Shown here: positions 1 through 8,474 of the stretch, piece after piece | Numbering within the stretch: position 1 is the stretch's first letter | Layout of the letters: every line of letters starts with the position of its first letter | Source of the DNA: Thermacetogenium phaeum DSM 12270 | GTDB taxonomy: Bacteria; Bacillota; DSM-12270; Thermacetogeniales; Thermacetogeniaceae | Direction of reading: 5' to 3' | NCBI RefSeq assembly: GCF_000305935.1 | Contig: NC_018870.1 | Span: 1,606,001 to 1,670,000 of the forward strand | Length of the DNA stretch: 64,000 bases | The notes under the pieces: generated by a model | What the model saw: only the letters and a program-made list of their open reading frames with translations | Database searches by the model: none | Told to the model about the DNA's origin: nothing | Made by a program: the position numbers and the translations under genes

Positions 1-304
1 AAGATGCCCGGGATTCCTGCTATTTTAAGAAACAAGGGCGGTACTATACTGCAGGTGAAAATCAGGCGCAGCCGGCTTTTACTTGCGAAGCAACAACCGC
101 CGGAAGGCTTTCTTACCGCGACGAAAGCAAAGACTGCAAAAATTTTCGGAGCAGGCAAGAGAACCCCCCTTGCCTGCTCCTGCCGTCCCGAATCTGAGCA
201 GGTGTCGAATTGATCTGTCATGAAAATAGACCGCATACCCTGCCGGGTATTTTCATGCTCTGTTGGTGCCGCCGCTGGCGGCATGGTGGCCTACTGAGTG
301 CATA
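1..304. other. Non-coding left edge of window
   Basis: No convincing gene is seen here; short open frames on the plus strand have no recognisable family features. The stretch is the 3' flank of gerW and holds a strong hairpin at 148-180 (listed as a terminator) and a second dyad, 219-227 pairing with 249-257 and 237-240 pairing with 245-248, whose role is unknown. Confidence 0.5.
140..180 (-). terminator. Rho-independent terminator after gerW
   Basis: A perfect 12-bp stem (148-159 with 169-180, 9-nt loop) is followed on the minus strand by GAAAATTTTT. This is the expected layout of an intrinsic terminator for the transcript that ends with gerW, though the T-run is short and begins five bases after the stem. 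Confidence 0.65.
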
Positions 305-721
305 TTATCCGGTAGAGGGCTCTGCCGGCTTTTCCTCTTTCTCTTGTTTCTGTTGCATCATGACCTGCAGCCTTTCCAACAAACTCGGCGCCAGATCGAT
401 CAGGCGTTCGGCGATAGGGTTTCCGTCAACGGGAAGAAGTCTGACCTGGTTCTGACCAACCACGAGAAAACCGACCGGCCTTACGGAAACACCCCCTCCG
501 CTTCCCCCTCCAAACGGTAAAGCTCCTTCATCCTTCCTTCCACCATCCGGCTGGTAGTCCGCTCCACCGGCTGCAAAGCCGCAGGAAACCCGGGAAACCG
601 GCATGATGACGCTTCCATCCGGAGTTTCTACCGGATCCCCCACGATGGTATTGACGTCAACCATATCTTTAATGCTCTCCATGGCGGTTCTCATGAGAGT
701 TTCGATCGGATGGTTCGCCAC
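305..721 (-). CDS. gerW: GerW/YtfJ family sporulation protein
   Basis: The 138-residue product matches the GerW (YtfJ) spore protein family. The N-terminus shows the family signature MRTAMESIKDMVDVNTIVG, then GDPVETPDGSVIMPVSRVS and a glycine-rich centre (residues about 49-80). In Bacillus the protein is made in the forespore and is needed for normal nutrient germination; its biochemical activity is not known. Translation starts at a GTG with a GAGGGGTG Shine-Dalgarno about 7 nt upstream. The start lies 53 bp inside the end of the DUF2953 gene, so the two are translationally coupled, as ytfI-ytfJ in Bacillus. A strong hairpin terminator follows. Confidence 0.93.
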   Translation of the reverse strand: MANHPIETLMRTAMESIKDMVDVNTIVGDPVETPDGSVIMPVSRVSCGFAAGGADYQPDGGRKDEGALPFGGGSGGGVSVRPVGFLVVGQNQVRLLPVDGNPIAERLIDLAPSLLERLQVMMQQKQEKEEKPAEPSTG

Positions 722-1364
722 TCCTGCTCACCCCTCTTCTCCATGTGATCTTTATCCACCAGATCAAAAAATAACTAAATGTGTTTATAATATAACCCAA
801 TCGCGTCATCAATATACAGTCCAGTCTGGTTTCCAGGCGAGGGGAACCAAAGTGAGGAGTGACATCGACCCGCAAACCTTCGGAATCAATCTTTAAGAAA
901 CGGGATAAGCCTCCCAGAGCAATTCCTTTTGCAGCCCAGATCACCCCGGTAGCCACACCGGTAAGAGCGTAATCCTGAAAGCCAAGATCCGTTTCCCACA
1001 CCAGTCGCCTGCAGCGACTGTTCTTCGCCAATCTTTCAGCATTCCTGATTAATTCCCGAGAATAAGGAAACTTTAACCCTCCCCACCGGGTAAATGAGAA
1101 ACGGGTACGCTCGTCGCTTGCCGCTCTTCCCTGCGCCTTAATACCCAAGGTGTTGACCAGCCGGAAGCTTTTTTCGCTCCGCTCACCTAACAACTTGGTG
1201 CCGACGGCCAGTCTACCCTGAAAAATCCCGAACTTCAGAAAAAGAAAATGCCCCTCTGCCTTCCACCGGTAGTAGAAGTGAACCTCCACCGGCATCACCA
1301 GGAGAAGAAAGCCCACGGTAAAGGCAGCCAAACAGAAAAGAAAAAAGAAATCAGCCTGGCGCAA
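669..1364 (-). CDS. DUF2953 family membrane-anchored protein (YtfI-like)
   Basis: A 231-residue protein with one hydrophobic segment at residues about 5-25, then a mostly polar domain. Its position directly before gerW and the fold-level pattern (an N-terminal membrane anchor, then a beta-rich region with the FHYYRW-like segment EVHFYYRWK) fit the DUF2953/YtfI family, which commonly sits next to gerW in spore formers. Function is unknown. The likely start is a TTG at 1364 after GGGGGTGATGGGG. Its last 53 bp overlap gerW. Assignment rests largely on synteny, so it is less secure than its neighbours. Confidence 0.75.
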   Translation of the reverse strand: MRQADFFFLFCLAAFTVGFLLLVMPVEVHFYYRWKAEGHFLFLKFGIFQGRLAVGTKLLGERSEKSFRLVNTLGIKAQGRAASDERTRFSFTRWGGLKFPYSRELIRNAERLAKNSRCRRLVWETDLGFQDYALTGVATGVIWAAKGIALGGLSRFLKIDSEGLRVDVTPHFGSPRLETRLDCILMTRLGYIINTFSYFLIWWIKITWRRGVSRSGEPSDRNSHENRHGEH

Positions 1365-1465
1365 ACCCCATCACCCCCGGCTATCTTTTGCCTGAAATGC
1401 CATCTTCGCCATCAAATATTAAGGTTTGCGCCTGTCGAAAAAACTATTCTTTTTAAGGAAAATAT

Positions 1466-2005
1466 TTATTCTTCTCTTTGCTCCAGTTCGTCAAGGGGCG
1501 GCAGTTCCGAGAGGTCTTTAAGCCCAAAATATTCCAGAAATGCCGGGGTGGAACCGTAGAGAATCGGCCGACCGTGACCGCTTCCCCTCCCGACCTCCTG
1601 GATCAGTCCCCGCTCCATCAGGACGGCCAAAATATGATCCACCCGTACGCCCCGGATCGCTTCGATCTGAGCCCTTGTAACAGGCTGGTAATAAGCAATA
1701 ATGCTTAAAGTCTCCAGGGCAGCACGCGAAAGCGGAGGGGTTTTCTCTTTTTCCTGCAAGAGCTTTTCGACATATGAGGAGTATTGCGGGCGGGTAACCA
1801 GCTGGTAACCACCGGCAACCCTTGCCAGCATAATGCCTCGCCCCGGCCTGTTATAAACCTCCTCTAGGCTGGTGAGAAGCTGTTCCACATCCGCCTCGTC
1901 CAAACCCGTCAGCCGGCTGAGCGTGTTTGCCGAAAGCGGTCGCGATGCTACAAAAAGCAGGGCCTCCAGCACCGCCATTCCTTCCTGCGGAAAGATCAGC
2001 GGCAT
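1466..2005 (-). CDS. scpB: Segregation and condensation protein B
   Basis: ScpB is the winged-helix (kite) dimer that with ScpA and SMC forms the bacterial condensin, which compacts and segregates the chromosome origin. The 179-residue product shows the typical start (EGMAVLEALLFVASRPLS), the central LSRAALETLSIIAYYQPVT and RAQIEAIRGVRVDH motifs, and the second winged helix with GRGSGHGRPILYGSTPAF. Length is normal for the family. It lies 26 bp downstream of scpA and is cotranscribed with it. The C-terminal tail is acidic. Confidence 0.97.
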   Translation of the reverse strand: MPLIFPQEGMAVLEALLFVASRPLSANTLSRLTGLDEADVEQLLTSLEEVYNRPGRGIMLARVAGGYQLVTRPQYSSYVEKLLQEKEKTPPLSRAALETLSIIAYYQPVTRAQIEAIRGVRVDHILAVLMERGLIQEVGRGSGHGRPILYGSTPAFLEYFGLKDLSELPPLDELEQREE

Positions 2006-2031
2006 TTCGCTCCCCCTTTCTCAAATGACCA

Positions 2032-2742
2032 TCACGCCAAAAGATGTATTTCGCCCGTCTCCCGGTCCTGCCAGACCTTGATCTCCCCTTGAAAAACGAG
2101 CTCGAGAACGGCGAGGAAAACGGCAATAACCTCTTCTTTACCGGATTTATCGGTGAAGAGTTCCCTGAAAAGAAGGCCTTCCGGCCTTTCTTGCGCCATT
2201 TTTTTGACATTTTCAATCGCTTCTTCGAGATCACAGGCTGAATTCTCGACCACATAGGCAGCGGGCGGTGACGGCCGTTCGGCCAGAACCCTCTGAAAGG
2301 CCCTGACGAGTAGGGATACATCCTCCTGGACACCTCTTTGCTCCCTGACGATATTTAAAGAACGGGGGTAGCTGCGGCGCCATTCCCTGGCGCGCTCGTC
2401 CAGGATCGCAGCCGCTTTCACAATTAAAAGGTAGTCTTGTAAGCTCGTCTCTGCTAGACCTTCCTGGTCATCCTCCTCATTACAATATCCTCTCTCCTCT
2501 TCCTGCCTTCTCGGCCGCGGCAGCAGGAGGCGCGCCTTTAAAGACAAAAGAGCAGCCGCCAGTACCAGAAAGCGGCCGCCTTCCTCAATATCATTAGAAC
2601 CCGTTCCTCTGAAATGCTCAAAAAACTGCTCAATTATGGAAGAAACAGAGACATCTCTTGCCGGTATTTCCTCTTTTTCCAAAAGTCTTAGAAGAAGATC
2701 CAGGGGCCCATTATATACTTCCAGTTTGACCTGGTATTTCAA
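2032..2742 (-). CDS. scpA: Segregation and condensation protein A
   Basis: ScpA is the kleisin subunit bridging the SMC head domains in bacterial condensin. The 236-residue product begins with the conserved YNGPLDLLLRLLEKEEIPARD segment (the SMC-neck-binding helix) and has the FLVLAAALLSLKARLLLP helix, then an acidic linker near residues 85-95 and a C-terminal winged helix ending in VFQGEIKVWQD. The first 32 bp overlap the 3' end of trpS, so the two reading frames are coupled. scpB follows, giving the usual scpA-scpB order. Confidence 0.97.
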   Translation of the reverse strand: MKYQVKLEVYNGPLDLLLRLLEKEEIPARDVSVSSIIEQFFEHFRGTGSNDIEEGGRFLVLAAALLSLKARLLLPRPRRQEEERGYCNEEDDQEGLAETSLQDYLLIVKAAAILDERAREWRRSYPRSLNIVREQRGVQEDVSLLVRAFQRVLAERPSPPAAYVVENSACDLEEAIENVKKMAQERPEGLLFRELFTDKSGKEEVIAVFLAVLELVFQGEIKVWQDRETGEIHLLA

Positions 2743-3730
2743 TTCCCATCGCCGCCCGCACTTCTTCCATAGTCTGGCAAGCTTTCAGACGCGCCCGTCT
2801 GCCTCCCTCTTTCAAAACGTCCCAAACATAATCCGGGTCGCGCTCCAGTTCTCGGCGCCGCTCCCAGTAAGGGGTAAGGAATTCGATCAGGGTGGAGGTC
2901 AGCCTCTTCTTACAGGGCACGCACCCGATCTCACCCTTTTTACAGCTTTTTTCTAGATCTTCCACAACCGGTTTACTGAAAAGGCGGTGGAAGGCGTAGA
3001 CGGTGCAAACATCGGGATGTCCGGGATCGGTGGCATGAATCCGCTCCGGATCCGTTACCATCATCCGCACCTTGGCCGTTATTTCTTCGGGGTTGGATGC
3101 CAGCGGTATTTCGTTGCCATAGCTCTTACTCATCTTGCGGCCATCTAGCCCCGGAACGAGGGGCAGTTCAGGAAGATAAGCCTGCGGCTCGGGGAAGACC
3201 TCCCTCTTATAGAGATGGTGGAACCTGCGGACGACTTCCCGGCAAAACTCCAGGTGAGGCAGCTGATCCTCTCCTACAGGCACCACATCCGCCTTATAAA
3301 GAAGGATATCGGCGGCCATCAAAGATGGATAACCCAAAAAACCGTAAGTTGTGATATCCCTTCCCTGTTCCCGAAAATGCTGCACCTGGTCTTTATAAGT
3401 CGGGCAGCGCTCCAGCCAGGACAGCGGAGTTATCAAAGACAAGAGCAGATGCAGCTCAGCGTGCTCTTTAACCTCAGACTGGACGAAAATAGTGCTCTTA
3501 AGAGGATCCAGGCCAACCATCAGCCAGTCCAGGACCAACTCCCTTGTGTACTCCACAGTCACCTTCGGGTAATCGAAAGCCGTGGTAAGTGCGTGCCAGT
3601 TGGCGACCATAAAATAGCAGTTATACTTCTCCATGAGCTCCCGCCAGTTTTCCAGGACGCTTAAATGCCCCAAGTGGAGGCGTCCGGTTGGCCTCATCCC
3701 GCTCAAAATAGTACCTTGCTTCACATCCAT
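2711..3730 (-). CDS. trpS: Tryptophanyl-tRNA synthetase
   Basis: Class Ic aminoacyl-tRNA synthetase that charges tRNA-Trp in the cytosol. The 339-residue product has the HIGH-type motif PTGRLHLGHLSVLENW near residue 15, and the KMSKS loop GRKMSKSYGNEIPL near residue 198. Length is typical for the bacterial enzyme. No T-box leader is possible directly upstream because the site-2 protease gene ends only 20 bp before it; any tryptophan control would have to act on the whole operon. A CxxxxxxC/CxxC cluster (CKKGEIGCVPCKK, about residue 266) resembles the metal-binding cysteines seen in some thermophile and clostridial TrpS proteins. Confidence 0.98.
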   Translation of the reverse strand: MDVKQGTILSGMRPTGRLHLGHLSVLENWRELMEKYNCYFMVANWHALTTAFDYPKVTVEYTRELVLDWLMVGLDPLKSTIFVQSEVKEHAELHLLLSLITPLSWLERCPTYKDQVQHFREQGRDITTYGFLGYPSLMAADILLYKADVVPVGEDQLPHLEFCREVVRRFHHLYKREVFPEPQAYLPELPLVPGLDGRKMSKSYGNEIPLASNPEEITAKVRMMVTDPERIHATDPGHPDVCTVYAFHRLFSKPVVEDLEKSCKKGEIGCVPCKKRLTSTLIEFLTPYWERRRELERDPDYVWDVLKEGGRRARLKACQTMEEVRAAMGIEIPGQTGSI

Positions 3731-3750
3731 CCCCTCTTCTCACAAATAAA

Positions 3751-4401
3751 CTAGAAGAAAAAGGCAAACGGCGCTGCAATAATCTGCGCTATCTGGCTCA
3801 GAAGGCTGATCATGATATTTGCCAGGGGCAACAGGATAACACCGACAATATCCGTAAAGATCAGGATCAGCAATATCACCGGCCCATATCTTTCTAGCTG
3901 ATAGATGAAATCACCCGAGGGTAGGAGACCCGCCAGCACCTTCGCCCCATCAAGGGGAGGCACCGGGATCAGGTTAAAAACGGCAAGATAAACATTGATA
4001 ATTACGATTGCTCGCATAACCTGTACCAATAGAGCACCGGAACCGGCGATCCCCGCACTCGGCAGAGCAAGGGCAAGGATCAGGGCTGCGGTAAAAGCCA
4101 CAAGGAGATTCATCAGCGGTCCCGCTGCCGACACCAGCATCATTCCCTTTCTCATGTTTCCACGCAGGTTTAGTGGATTGACGGGAACGGGTTTTGCCCA
4201 ACCGAACCCCATAACCAGTAGAAGAAGAAACCCCAGTGGATCAATGTGGACAAGGGGGTTCAAGCTCAACCGCCCCTGGTAGCGCGCGGTCGGGTCTCCC
4301 AGGCTGTCGGCAACCCTGGCATGGGCATACTCATGAAAGGTTAGGGCAATGACCACCGCCGGCAACCAGAGCACCAAGCGGGTCAGACTCAGATCCAACA
4401 T
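3751..4401 (-). CDS. Site-2 protease family membrane metallopeptidase (M50)
   Basis: An integral-membrane zinc protease of the M50B/YwhC-like group, 216 residues from the chosen start. The zinc motif HEYAHARVADSLGD lies in the first hydrophobic helix, and the second metal motif is in NLIPVPPLDGAKVL. There are about five to six hydrophobic segments and no PDZ or CBS domain, so it is the minimal S2P form; substrates are unknown. The frame is open to 4464, but ATG 4401 has a good AAGGGGG site 7 nt upstream and matches family length. It lies between lysA and trpS in one co-directional run. Confidence 0.9.
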   Translation of the reverse strand: MLDLSLTRLVLWLPAVVIALTFHEYAHARVADSLGDPTARYQGRLSLNPLVHIDPLGFLLLLVMGFGWAKPVPVNPLNLRGNMRKGMMLVSAAGPLMNLLVAFTAALILALALPSAGIAGSGALLVQVMRAIVIINVYLAVFNLIPVPPLDGAKVLAGLLPSGDFIYQLERYGPVILLILIFTDIVGVILLPLANIMISLLSQIAQIIAAPFAFFF

Positions 4402-4467
4402 ACTAACCCCCTTGTCCCACTTATAGAAAAGTCGCCCATTTTCGTTAACTACAAACCACACCATTCA

Positions 4468-5793
4468 CTAAAGCAGGCGTTCCGGCAGGCGATGATTGCG
4501 GATCAGATCTCCCCAGGTCTCCCTCTCCACAATAACGTCTGCCTTGCCGTCAAGCACCAGAACCACAGCCGGTCGGAGAAGGGCGTTGTAATTGCTGGAC
4601 ATCGAGTAATTGTAAGCACCGGTCGAAAAGATCGCCAGCAGATCGCCGGCCTCCACCCGCGGCACGGGCAGATCCCAGATGAGCATGTCACCGGATTCAC
4701 AGCATCTTCCGGTTATGGAGACTACCTCCGCTGCCTCTTCTGCGGCTTTGTTGGCAATAATCCCTTCATACTTAGCCTGGTAGAGGGCTGGCCGCGGGTT
4801 GTCGGTCATCCCCCCGTCTACTGCAACGTATTTCCTGATCCCCGGAATATCCTTCATACTGCCGATAGTGTAAACAGTCGTGCCGGCAGGGCTGACGATG
4901 GACCTGCCCGGCTCCACAATAATCCTAGGGCGGGGGAAGGCGTGTTCCCGGCACTTGTCGGCTACACTTTCTTTTACGGCCCGGGCATACTCTTCGATAG
5001 TAGGGGGGTCATCCCCCTCGCTGTAATACACGCCGAGTCCGCCACCTAAATCCAGTTCCTCTGCCGTCCAGCCTGTGCGCTGCCTGGCCTCCGCAAGGAA
5101 ATCCATCATTACCCTGCCTGCCAGGCGAAACGCCTCCAGCTCTAGTATTTGGGAGCCGATGTGGCAGTGAACCCCTTTTAACTCAAAATGAGGCGATGCC
5201 AGTGCCTTTTTCACAGCTCTCAGGGCATCCCCGTTCTCCATGGTAAAGCCGAATTTAGAATCAACCTGGCCGGTGGAGATGTAGGAATGGCTGTGAGCCT
5301 CAATACCGGGGGCAATACGCAGCAGGATGGCCGCTTTTAAGGCCATCTCCCCGCAGATCCGCTCAACCAGTTCCAGTTCATAGTAGTTATCTACAACAAT
5401 GCGGCCAACCCCGCACCGAAGGGCGTATCTGATCTCGGCGGCCGATTTGTTGTTGCCGTGGAGGAAGATCTTCTCTGCGGGAAATCCTGCCGTCAGAGCA
5501 ATTGCCAGCTCTCCCCCGGAAACAACATCCAGTCCCAACCCCTCATCCTGAATTATACGCGCCATCGCCAGGACCAGAAAAGCCTTCGAAGCATAAAGAA
5601 CCAGGTCGTTCTCATTCTGACCTGTGAAAGCCTGGTAATAACGCCGGCAGTTCTGCCGCAACAAGGCCTCATCCAGAATATAAAGGGGCGTTCCCAAGGA
5701 GGCCGCCAGATCAACCACATCGCATCCTCCGATTTCCAGGTGCCCTTTGTCGTTGATCCTCATCGTGCCCTGCAGTCTCACCTTTGAAGACAT
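4468..5793 (-). CDS. lysA: Diaminopimelate decarboxylase
   Basis: PLP-dependent fold-III decarboxylase converting meso-diaminopimelate to L-lysine. Visible motifs are the PLP lysine in DLVLYASKAFLVLAMAR, HCHIGSQI, the glycine loop ELDLGGGLGVYY, EPGRSIVSPAG, and CCESGDML near the C-terminus with the substrate-site cysteine. ATG 5793 is preferred: family similarity (LQGTMRINDKGHLEIGG) starts just after it, and the promoter at 5817-5846 would place the transcript start near 5810, too close for a start at 5808. The gene begins the operon running through the site-2 protease, trpS, scpA and scpB. Confidence 0.95.
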   Translation of the reverse strand: MSSKVRLQGTMRINDKGHLEIGGCDVVDLAASLGTPLYILDEALLRQNCRRYYQAFTGQNENDLVLYASKAFLVLAMARIIQDEGLGLDVVSGGELAIALTAGFPAEKIFLHGNNKSAAEIRYALRCGVGRIVVDNYYELELVERICGEMALKAAILLRIAPGIEAHSHSYISTGQVDSKFGFTMENGDALRAVKKALASPHFELKGVHCHIGSQILELEAFRLAGRVMMDFLAEARQRTGWTAEELDLGGGLGVYYSEGDDPPTIEEYARAVKESVADKCREHAFPRPRIIVEPGRSIVSPAGTTVYTIGSMKDIPGIRKYVAVDGGMTDNPRPALYQAKYEGIIANKAAEEAAEVVSITGRCCESGDMLIWDLPVPRVEAGDLLAIFSTGAYNYSMSSNYNALLRPAVVLVLDGKADVIVERETWGDLIRNHRLPERLL

Positions 5794-5816
5794 CTCCAAT
5801 CCGAACAATATAGGTT

Positions 5817-5846
5817 ATTCTAACACGCCTGCGTTCTAAGTGTCAA
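5817..5846 (-). promoter_or_regulatory. Vegetative promoter for lysA operon
   Basis: On the minus strand TTGACA (5846-5841) is followed after 18 bp by TAGAAT (5822-5817), giving a start near 5810. The -35 is perfect and the -10 is 5 of 6. Its leader is too short for a lysine riboswitch. Confidence 0.75.
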
Positions 5847-5965
5847 CGAATGGTCATTCCTGCCAGAAGCTCGCACCTGACCCCTGAATCCCTTGTAGCG
5901 CAAGAAAGGCAGCGTTAGGCAAAACTTAAAAAAGCAGGCAGGAAAATGCCCCACAAATAGCAAAA

Positions 5966-6007
5966 ACCTCCTGGAAATAAACATTACCCCTTACATCTCC
6001 AGGAGGT
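5966..6007 (+). repeat. 10-bp inverted repeat covering the remnant transposase ribosome site
   Basis: ACCTCCTGGA at 5966-5975 pairs perfectly with TCCAGGAGGT at 5998-6007. The right arm contains the AGGAGGT ribosome site of the decayed transposase, so in the intact element the hairpin could hide that site. Insertion sequences often use such a hairpin to stop translation from read-through transcripts. Confidence 0.6.
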
Positions 6008-6016
6008 GCACCACCG

Positions 6017-6361
6017 ATGTCGAAACGATAGCTTAAAGATATTCTTCGATACATACATAAAGTTTTCCTGCCTGAAGGCTGGACAAAAATGGGCAAAAGA
6101 TGAAAGAAAAGACCCGCCCTCTGCGGATACCATCCGTCACAGCTCGATTGGGATGGAACCGGCCGCGATCAAAAAGCTCGTTTGCGGCAGTAATCAACAA
6201 AGCGCGCCGCACTGGCTCTATAAGGTCTATAAGCACTTTGCGGACGTAGTGGTGGTTGATGCCGGCTATACCAAAGCCCCATTCATCAATTATTTGCTCC
6301 GCATACAGACATCACCGCCTGGAACGAAGAACACAGACGTGACATATCCCGCAATCGATAA
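6017..6361 (+). pseudogene. Decayed DDE transposase fragment
   Basis: This is the only plus-strand coding trace. From ATG 6017 (after AGGAGGT) the frame reads MSKR, stop, then LKDILRYIHKVFLP, then another stop. In a second frame comes HFADVVVVDAGYTKAPFINYLL, which resembles the part of IS transposases around a catalytic aspartate (the fdvvvvDalYakApfl type). In a third frame a short AWNEEHRRDISRNR tail ends at 6361. At least one large internal deletion and two frame changes are needed, since intact relatives exceed 1 kb. No target duplication or inverted terminal repeat could be identified. The family (ISNCY or IS4-like) is not certain. Confidence 0.6.
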
Positions 6362-6370
6362 AGCGGCGGC

Positions 6371-7378
6371 TCATCTCAAAGGGTGGCTGCAGCTTAACGC
6401 TGCGTCCTCCACCTTTTCATCCGCAACACCCCAGCGACCACAGCGGTCACCCCACCTGGCGAGTACGGCACCGTCCTGCCTGATTTCAACAACCTCACAG
6501 GCATTGGGACAACCCTTGCAGATAAAGCTGCGCGGCCGGAAATCACAGGATACCACCTCAAAGCCCCGGAAGCGGGTTTCCGCCCCCCTTTCCGTAATCC
6601 AATCCCGGCTCAACAGGGCTGCCCCATACGCTCCCATCACGTTGAAATGCTTGGGAACCAAAATATCCATGTTCAGGGCCTTTTGAAAGGCAACTCTGAT
6701 CCCGGCGCTGGCGGCAACACCGCCCTGGAAAACAACCGGGGAATGAATCTCCTTTCCTTTGCCGACGTTGTTTAAATAGTTGCGCACGAGGGCTTCACAG
6801 AGGCCGGCAACAATGTTGGGGAGGCTGTGCCCCATCTGCTGTTTGTGGATCATGTCCGACTCTGCAAAAACGGTGCATCTGCCGGCGATTCGGACCGGGT
6901 TGTCCGCCTCTAAAGCAATTCTACCGAACTCTTCGATGGAGAGATTCAAGCGGAATGCCTGCTGGTCGAGGAAGGATCCGGTTCCGGCAGCGCAAACAGT
7001 ATTCATAGCAAAATCTACGACAACACCATCCCGCAAGATAATGATCTTTGAATCCTGGCCTCCGATCTCCAGTATCGTTCGTACATCGGGTACTTCCCGC
7101 AGGGCTGACACTGCATGCGCCGTAATCTCATTCTTGACGATATCGGCCCCGACCAGAACCCCTGCCAGTGAACGGGCGCTGCCTGTGGTCCCGACACCGC
7201 AAATCCGGTCCTGCGGAGCAAGAATTTCCTGGAGCATTCTCAATCCCTTTTTAATGGCGGCAACCGGCTGCCCCTGGGTGCGCAGATAAAGGGGATTCAA
7301 GTAGAGGTCTCCACGGTCGTCGATGAGGACCAGATTCGTGCTCACCGACCCCACATCAATACCCAGAAAAAGATCCAT
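6371..7378 (-). CDS. Acyl-CoA dehydratase activase-like ATPase (BadF/BadG/HgdC family)
   Basis: An ASKHA-fold ATPase of 335 residues. It starts with the phosphate-1 motif MDLFLGIDVGSVSTNLVL and has GIGTTGSAR-type and EIGGQDSKIIIL motifs. The two cysteines that in HgdC hold a [4Fe-4S] cluster between two monomers are present in NTVCAAGTGSFLDQQA and AGRCTVFAESDMIHK. Family members couple ATP hydrolysis to delivery of a very low-potential electron to a dehydratase partner. Unusually, the C-terminal 55 residues add FICKGCPNACEVVEI and DRCGRW, a likely further metal site. The start overlaps the upstream gene by 23 bp. Its partner here is not a known dehydratase but two DUF2229-type proteins. Confidence 0.88.
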   Translation of the reverse strand: MDLFLGIDVGSVSTNLVLIDDRGDLYLNPLYLRTQGQPVAAIKKGLRMLQEILAPQDRICGVGTTGSARSLAGVLVGADIVKNEITAHAVSALREVPDVRTILEIGGQDSKIIILRDGVVVDFAMNTVCAAGTGSFLDQQAFRLNLSIEEFGRIALEADNPVRIAGRCTVFAESDMIHKQQMGHSLPNIVAGLCEALVRNYLNNVGKGKEIHSPVVFQGGVAASAGIRVAFQKALNMDILVPKHFNVMGAYGAALLSRDWITERGAETRFRGFEVVSCDFRPRSFICKGCPNACEVVEIRQDGAVLARWGDRCGRWGVADEKVEDAALSCSHPLR

Positions 7379-8474
7379 CGAGCATTCCTCCCTTCCCTTT
7401 CCTCCTCCGGGCAGCCATTAAATCGACAAAGGCCTCCAACCGTGTTTGAATGCCCGCTTCCCCCGACTGTTCGTCAAGGTAAAGGGTTAACGTGGGAATC
7501 CCATAATCCCGCGAAACCGAGGGGAGTACCGAGTGGGCGACTATTTCCGGCATACATGTCAAAGGCGCCACCTGAATCACCCCGTCGCAGTCCTGGAGGG
7601 CACAAGCCACTGCACCACCCACCGTTTCCCTGCCGTGACCACCCACAAAAGAATTCAGGTAAGGGGAAGCCAGGCGGTCTGCATGCTTCAAGCCGCCCTT
7701 CACCCGCAGGAGGCCTCCGAAGAGGTGATCGTTGATCCAGGCACTCAACCAGATGCTCCGCTCGACCTGGACACCGAGACGGCCCAGCCGTCGTTCTAAA
7801 TCGTAGTTGGCAAACGGCTCGAGAACGGTGAAGATTTCCCCCACCAACCCAACCCGCAAAAAACGCCCCTGCCTCTGCGGCATCCGCCGGGATGTTTTGA
7901 AAAATTCCTGTACCGCTCTTGATATTGCTCTGCTGTCGGGAGCAGCGTCGATCTCTTCGACCGCCGTCCGGTATCTTTTCTCCAAAGAGTTCGGCTCCAA
8001 GACCCGCGGCCTTAAATATAAGAGCTCTCGCTCGACGTTATCCAGGGCCAGGGCCTTTTGCCAGGCAAATCTAATTGACTTAACAACCCGCCACCAGGAA
8101 CAGTCCCCTACGAGGTAGCGGACCTTGTCGGTCAGCTCCCGGTAGCCCACATCGGGCGGCTCTAACACCACCATCTCCATATCCACGCCCAGGTCGCGGA
8201 GAATCTCCCGTTGCACCTGAGCATAATAGCCAAACCGACAGGGGCCAACCCCTCCCGCCATCAGAATGGTGTCGGCCCCTAGCTCCTCCGCCTCCAGGTA
8301 ATTCCCTAGATTCAACTTAAAAGGAAAGCAGGCAAATTCAGGTGAATACCGCACACCCAGCTCCGCTGTGCGCCTAGAAGTCGGAGGGGGAAGCACCAGA
8401 TCAAGCCCGAGGCTTGTCAACAGTGCCCTGACAACAATGTAAAGATTCCCCATATGGGGATAGGTCAGTTTCAT
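7356..8474 (-). CDS. Acyl-CoA dehydratase activase-related protein (COG3581/DUF2229-like)
   Basis: A 372-residue protein distantly related to the B/C subunits of 2-hydroxyacyl-CoA dehydratases. Three cysteines sit where those subunits ligate an iron-sulfur cluster: EFACFPFKLNLGN, GVGPCRFGYYAQVQ and VAPLTCMPEIVAHS. A glutamate-rich EQSGEAGIQTRLEAF motif near the C-terminus is shared with the 8471-9460 gene product, suggesting the two are paralogous partners. The gene overlaps both neighbours (4 bp and 23 bp), as expected for a complex. The reaction is unknown. I infer a reductase or dehydratase powered by the adjacent activase. Confidence 0.85.
   Translation of the reverse strand: MKLTYPHMGNLYIVVRALLTSLGLDLVLPPPTSRRTAELGVRYSPEFACFPFKLNLGNYLEAEELGADTILMAGGVGPCRFGYYAQVQREILRDLGVDMEMVVLEPPDVGYRELTDKVRYLVGDCSWWRVVKSIRFAWQKALALDNVERELLYLRPRVLEPNSLEKRYRTAVEEIDAAPDSRAISRAVQEFFKTSRRMPQRQGRFLRVGLVGEIFTVLEPFANYDLERRLGRLGVQVERSIWLSAWINDHLFGGLLRVKGGLKHADRLASPYLNSFVGGHGRETVGGAVACALQDCDGVIQVAPLTCMPEIVAHSVLPSVSRDYGIPTLTLYLDEQSGEAGIQTRLEAFVDLMAARRRKGKGGMLDGSFSGY

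Noticed and set aside
3731-3750. T-box leader for trpS
   Set aside because: Only 20 bp separate it from the upstream gene.
5794-5816. Lysine riboswitch before lysA
   Set aside because: The promoter places the start near 5810, leaving no room.
6006-6686. Full-length plus-strand gene from 6006 to 6686
   Set aside because: Only the part to about 6300 resembles a transposase. The rest is the antisense of the activase gene.
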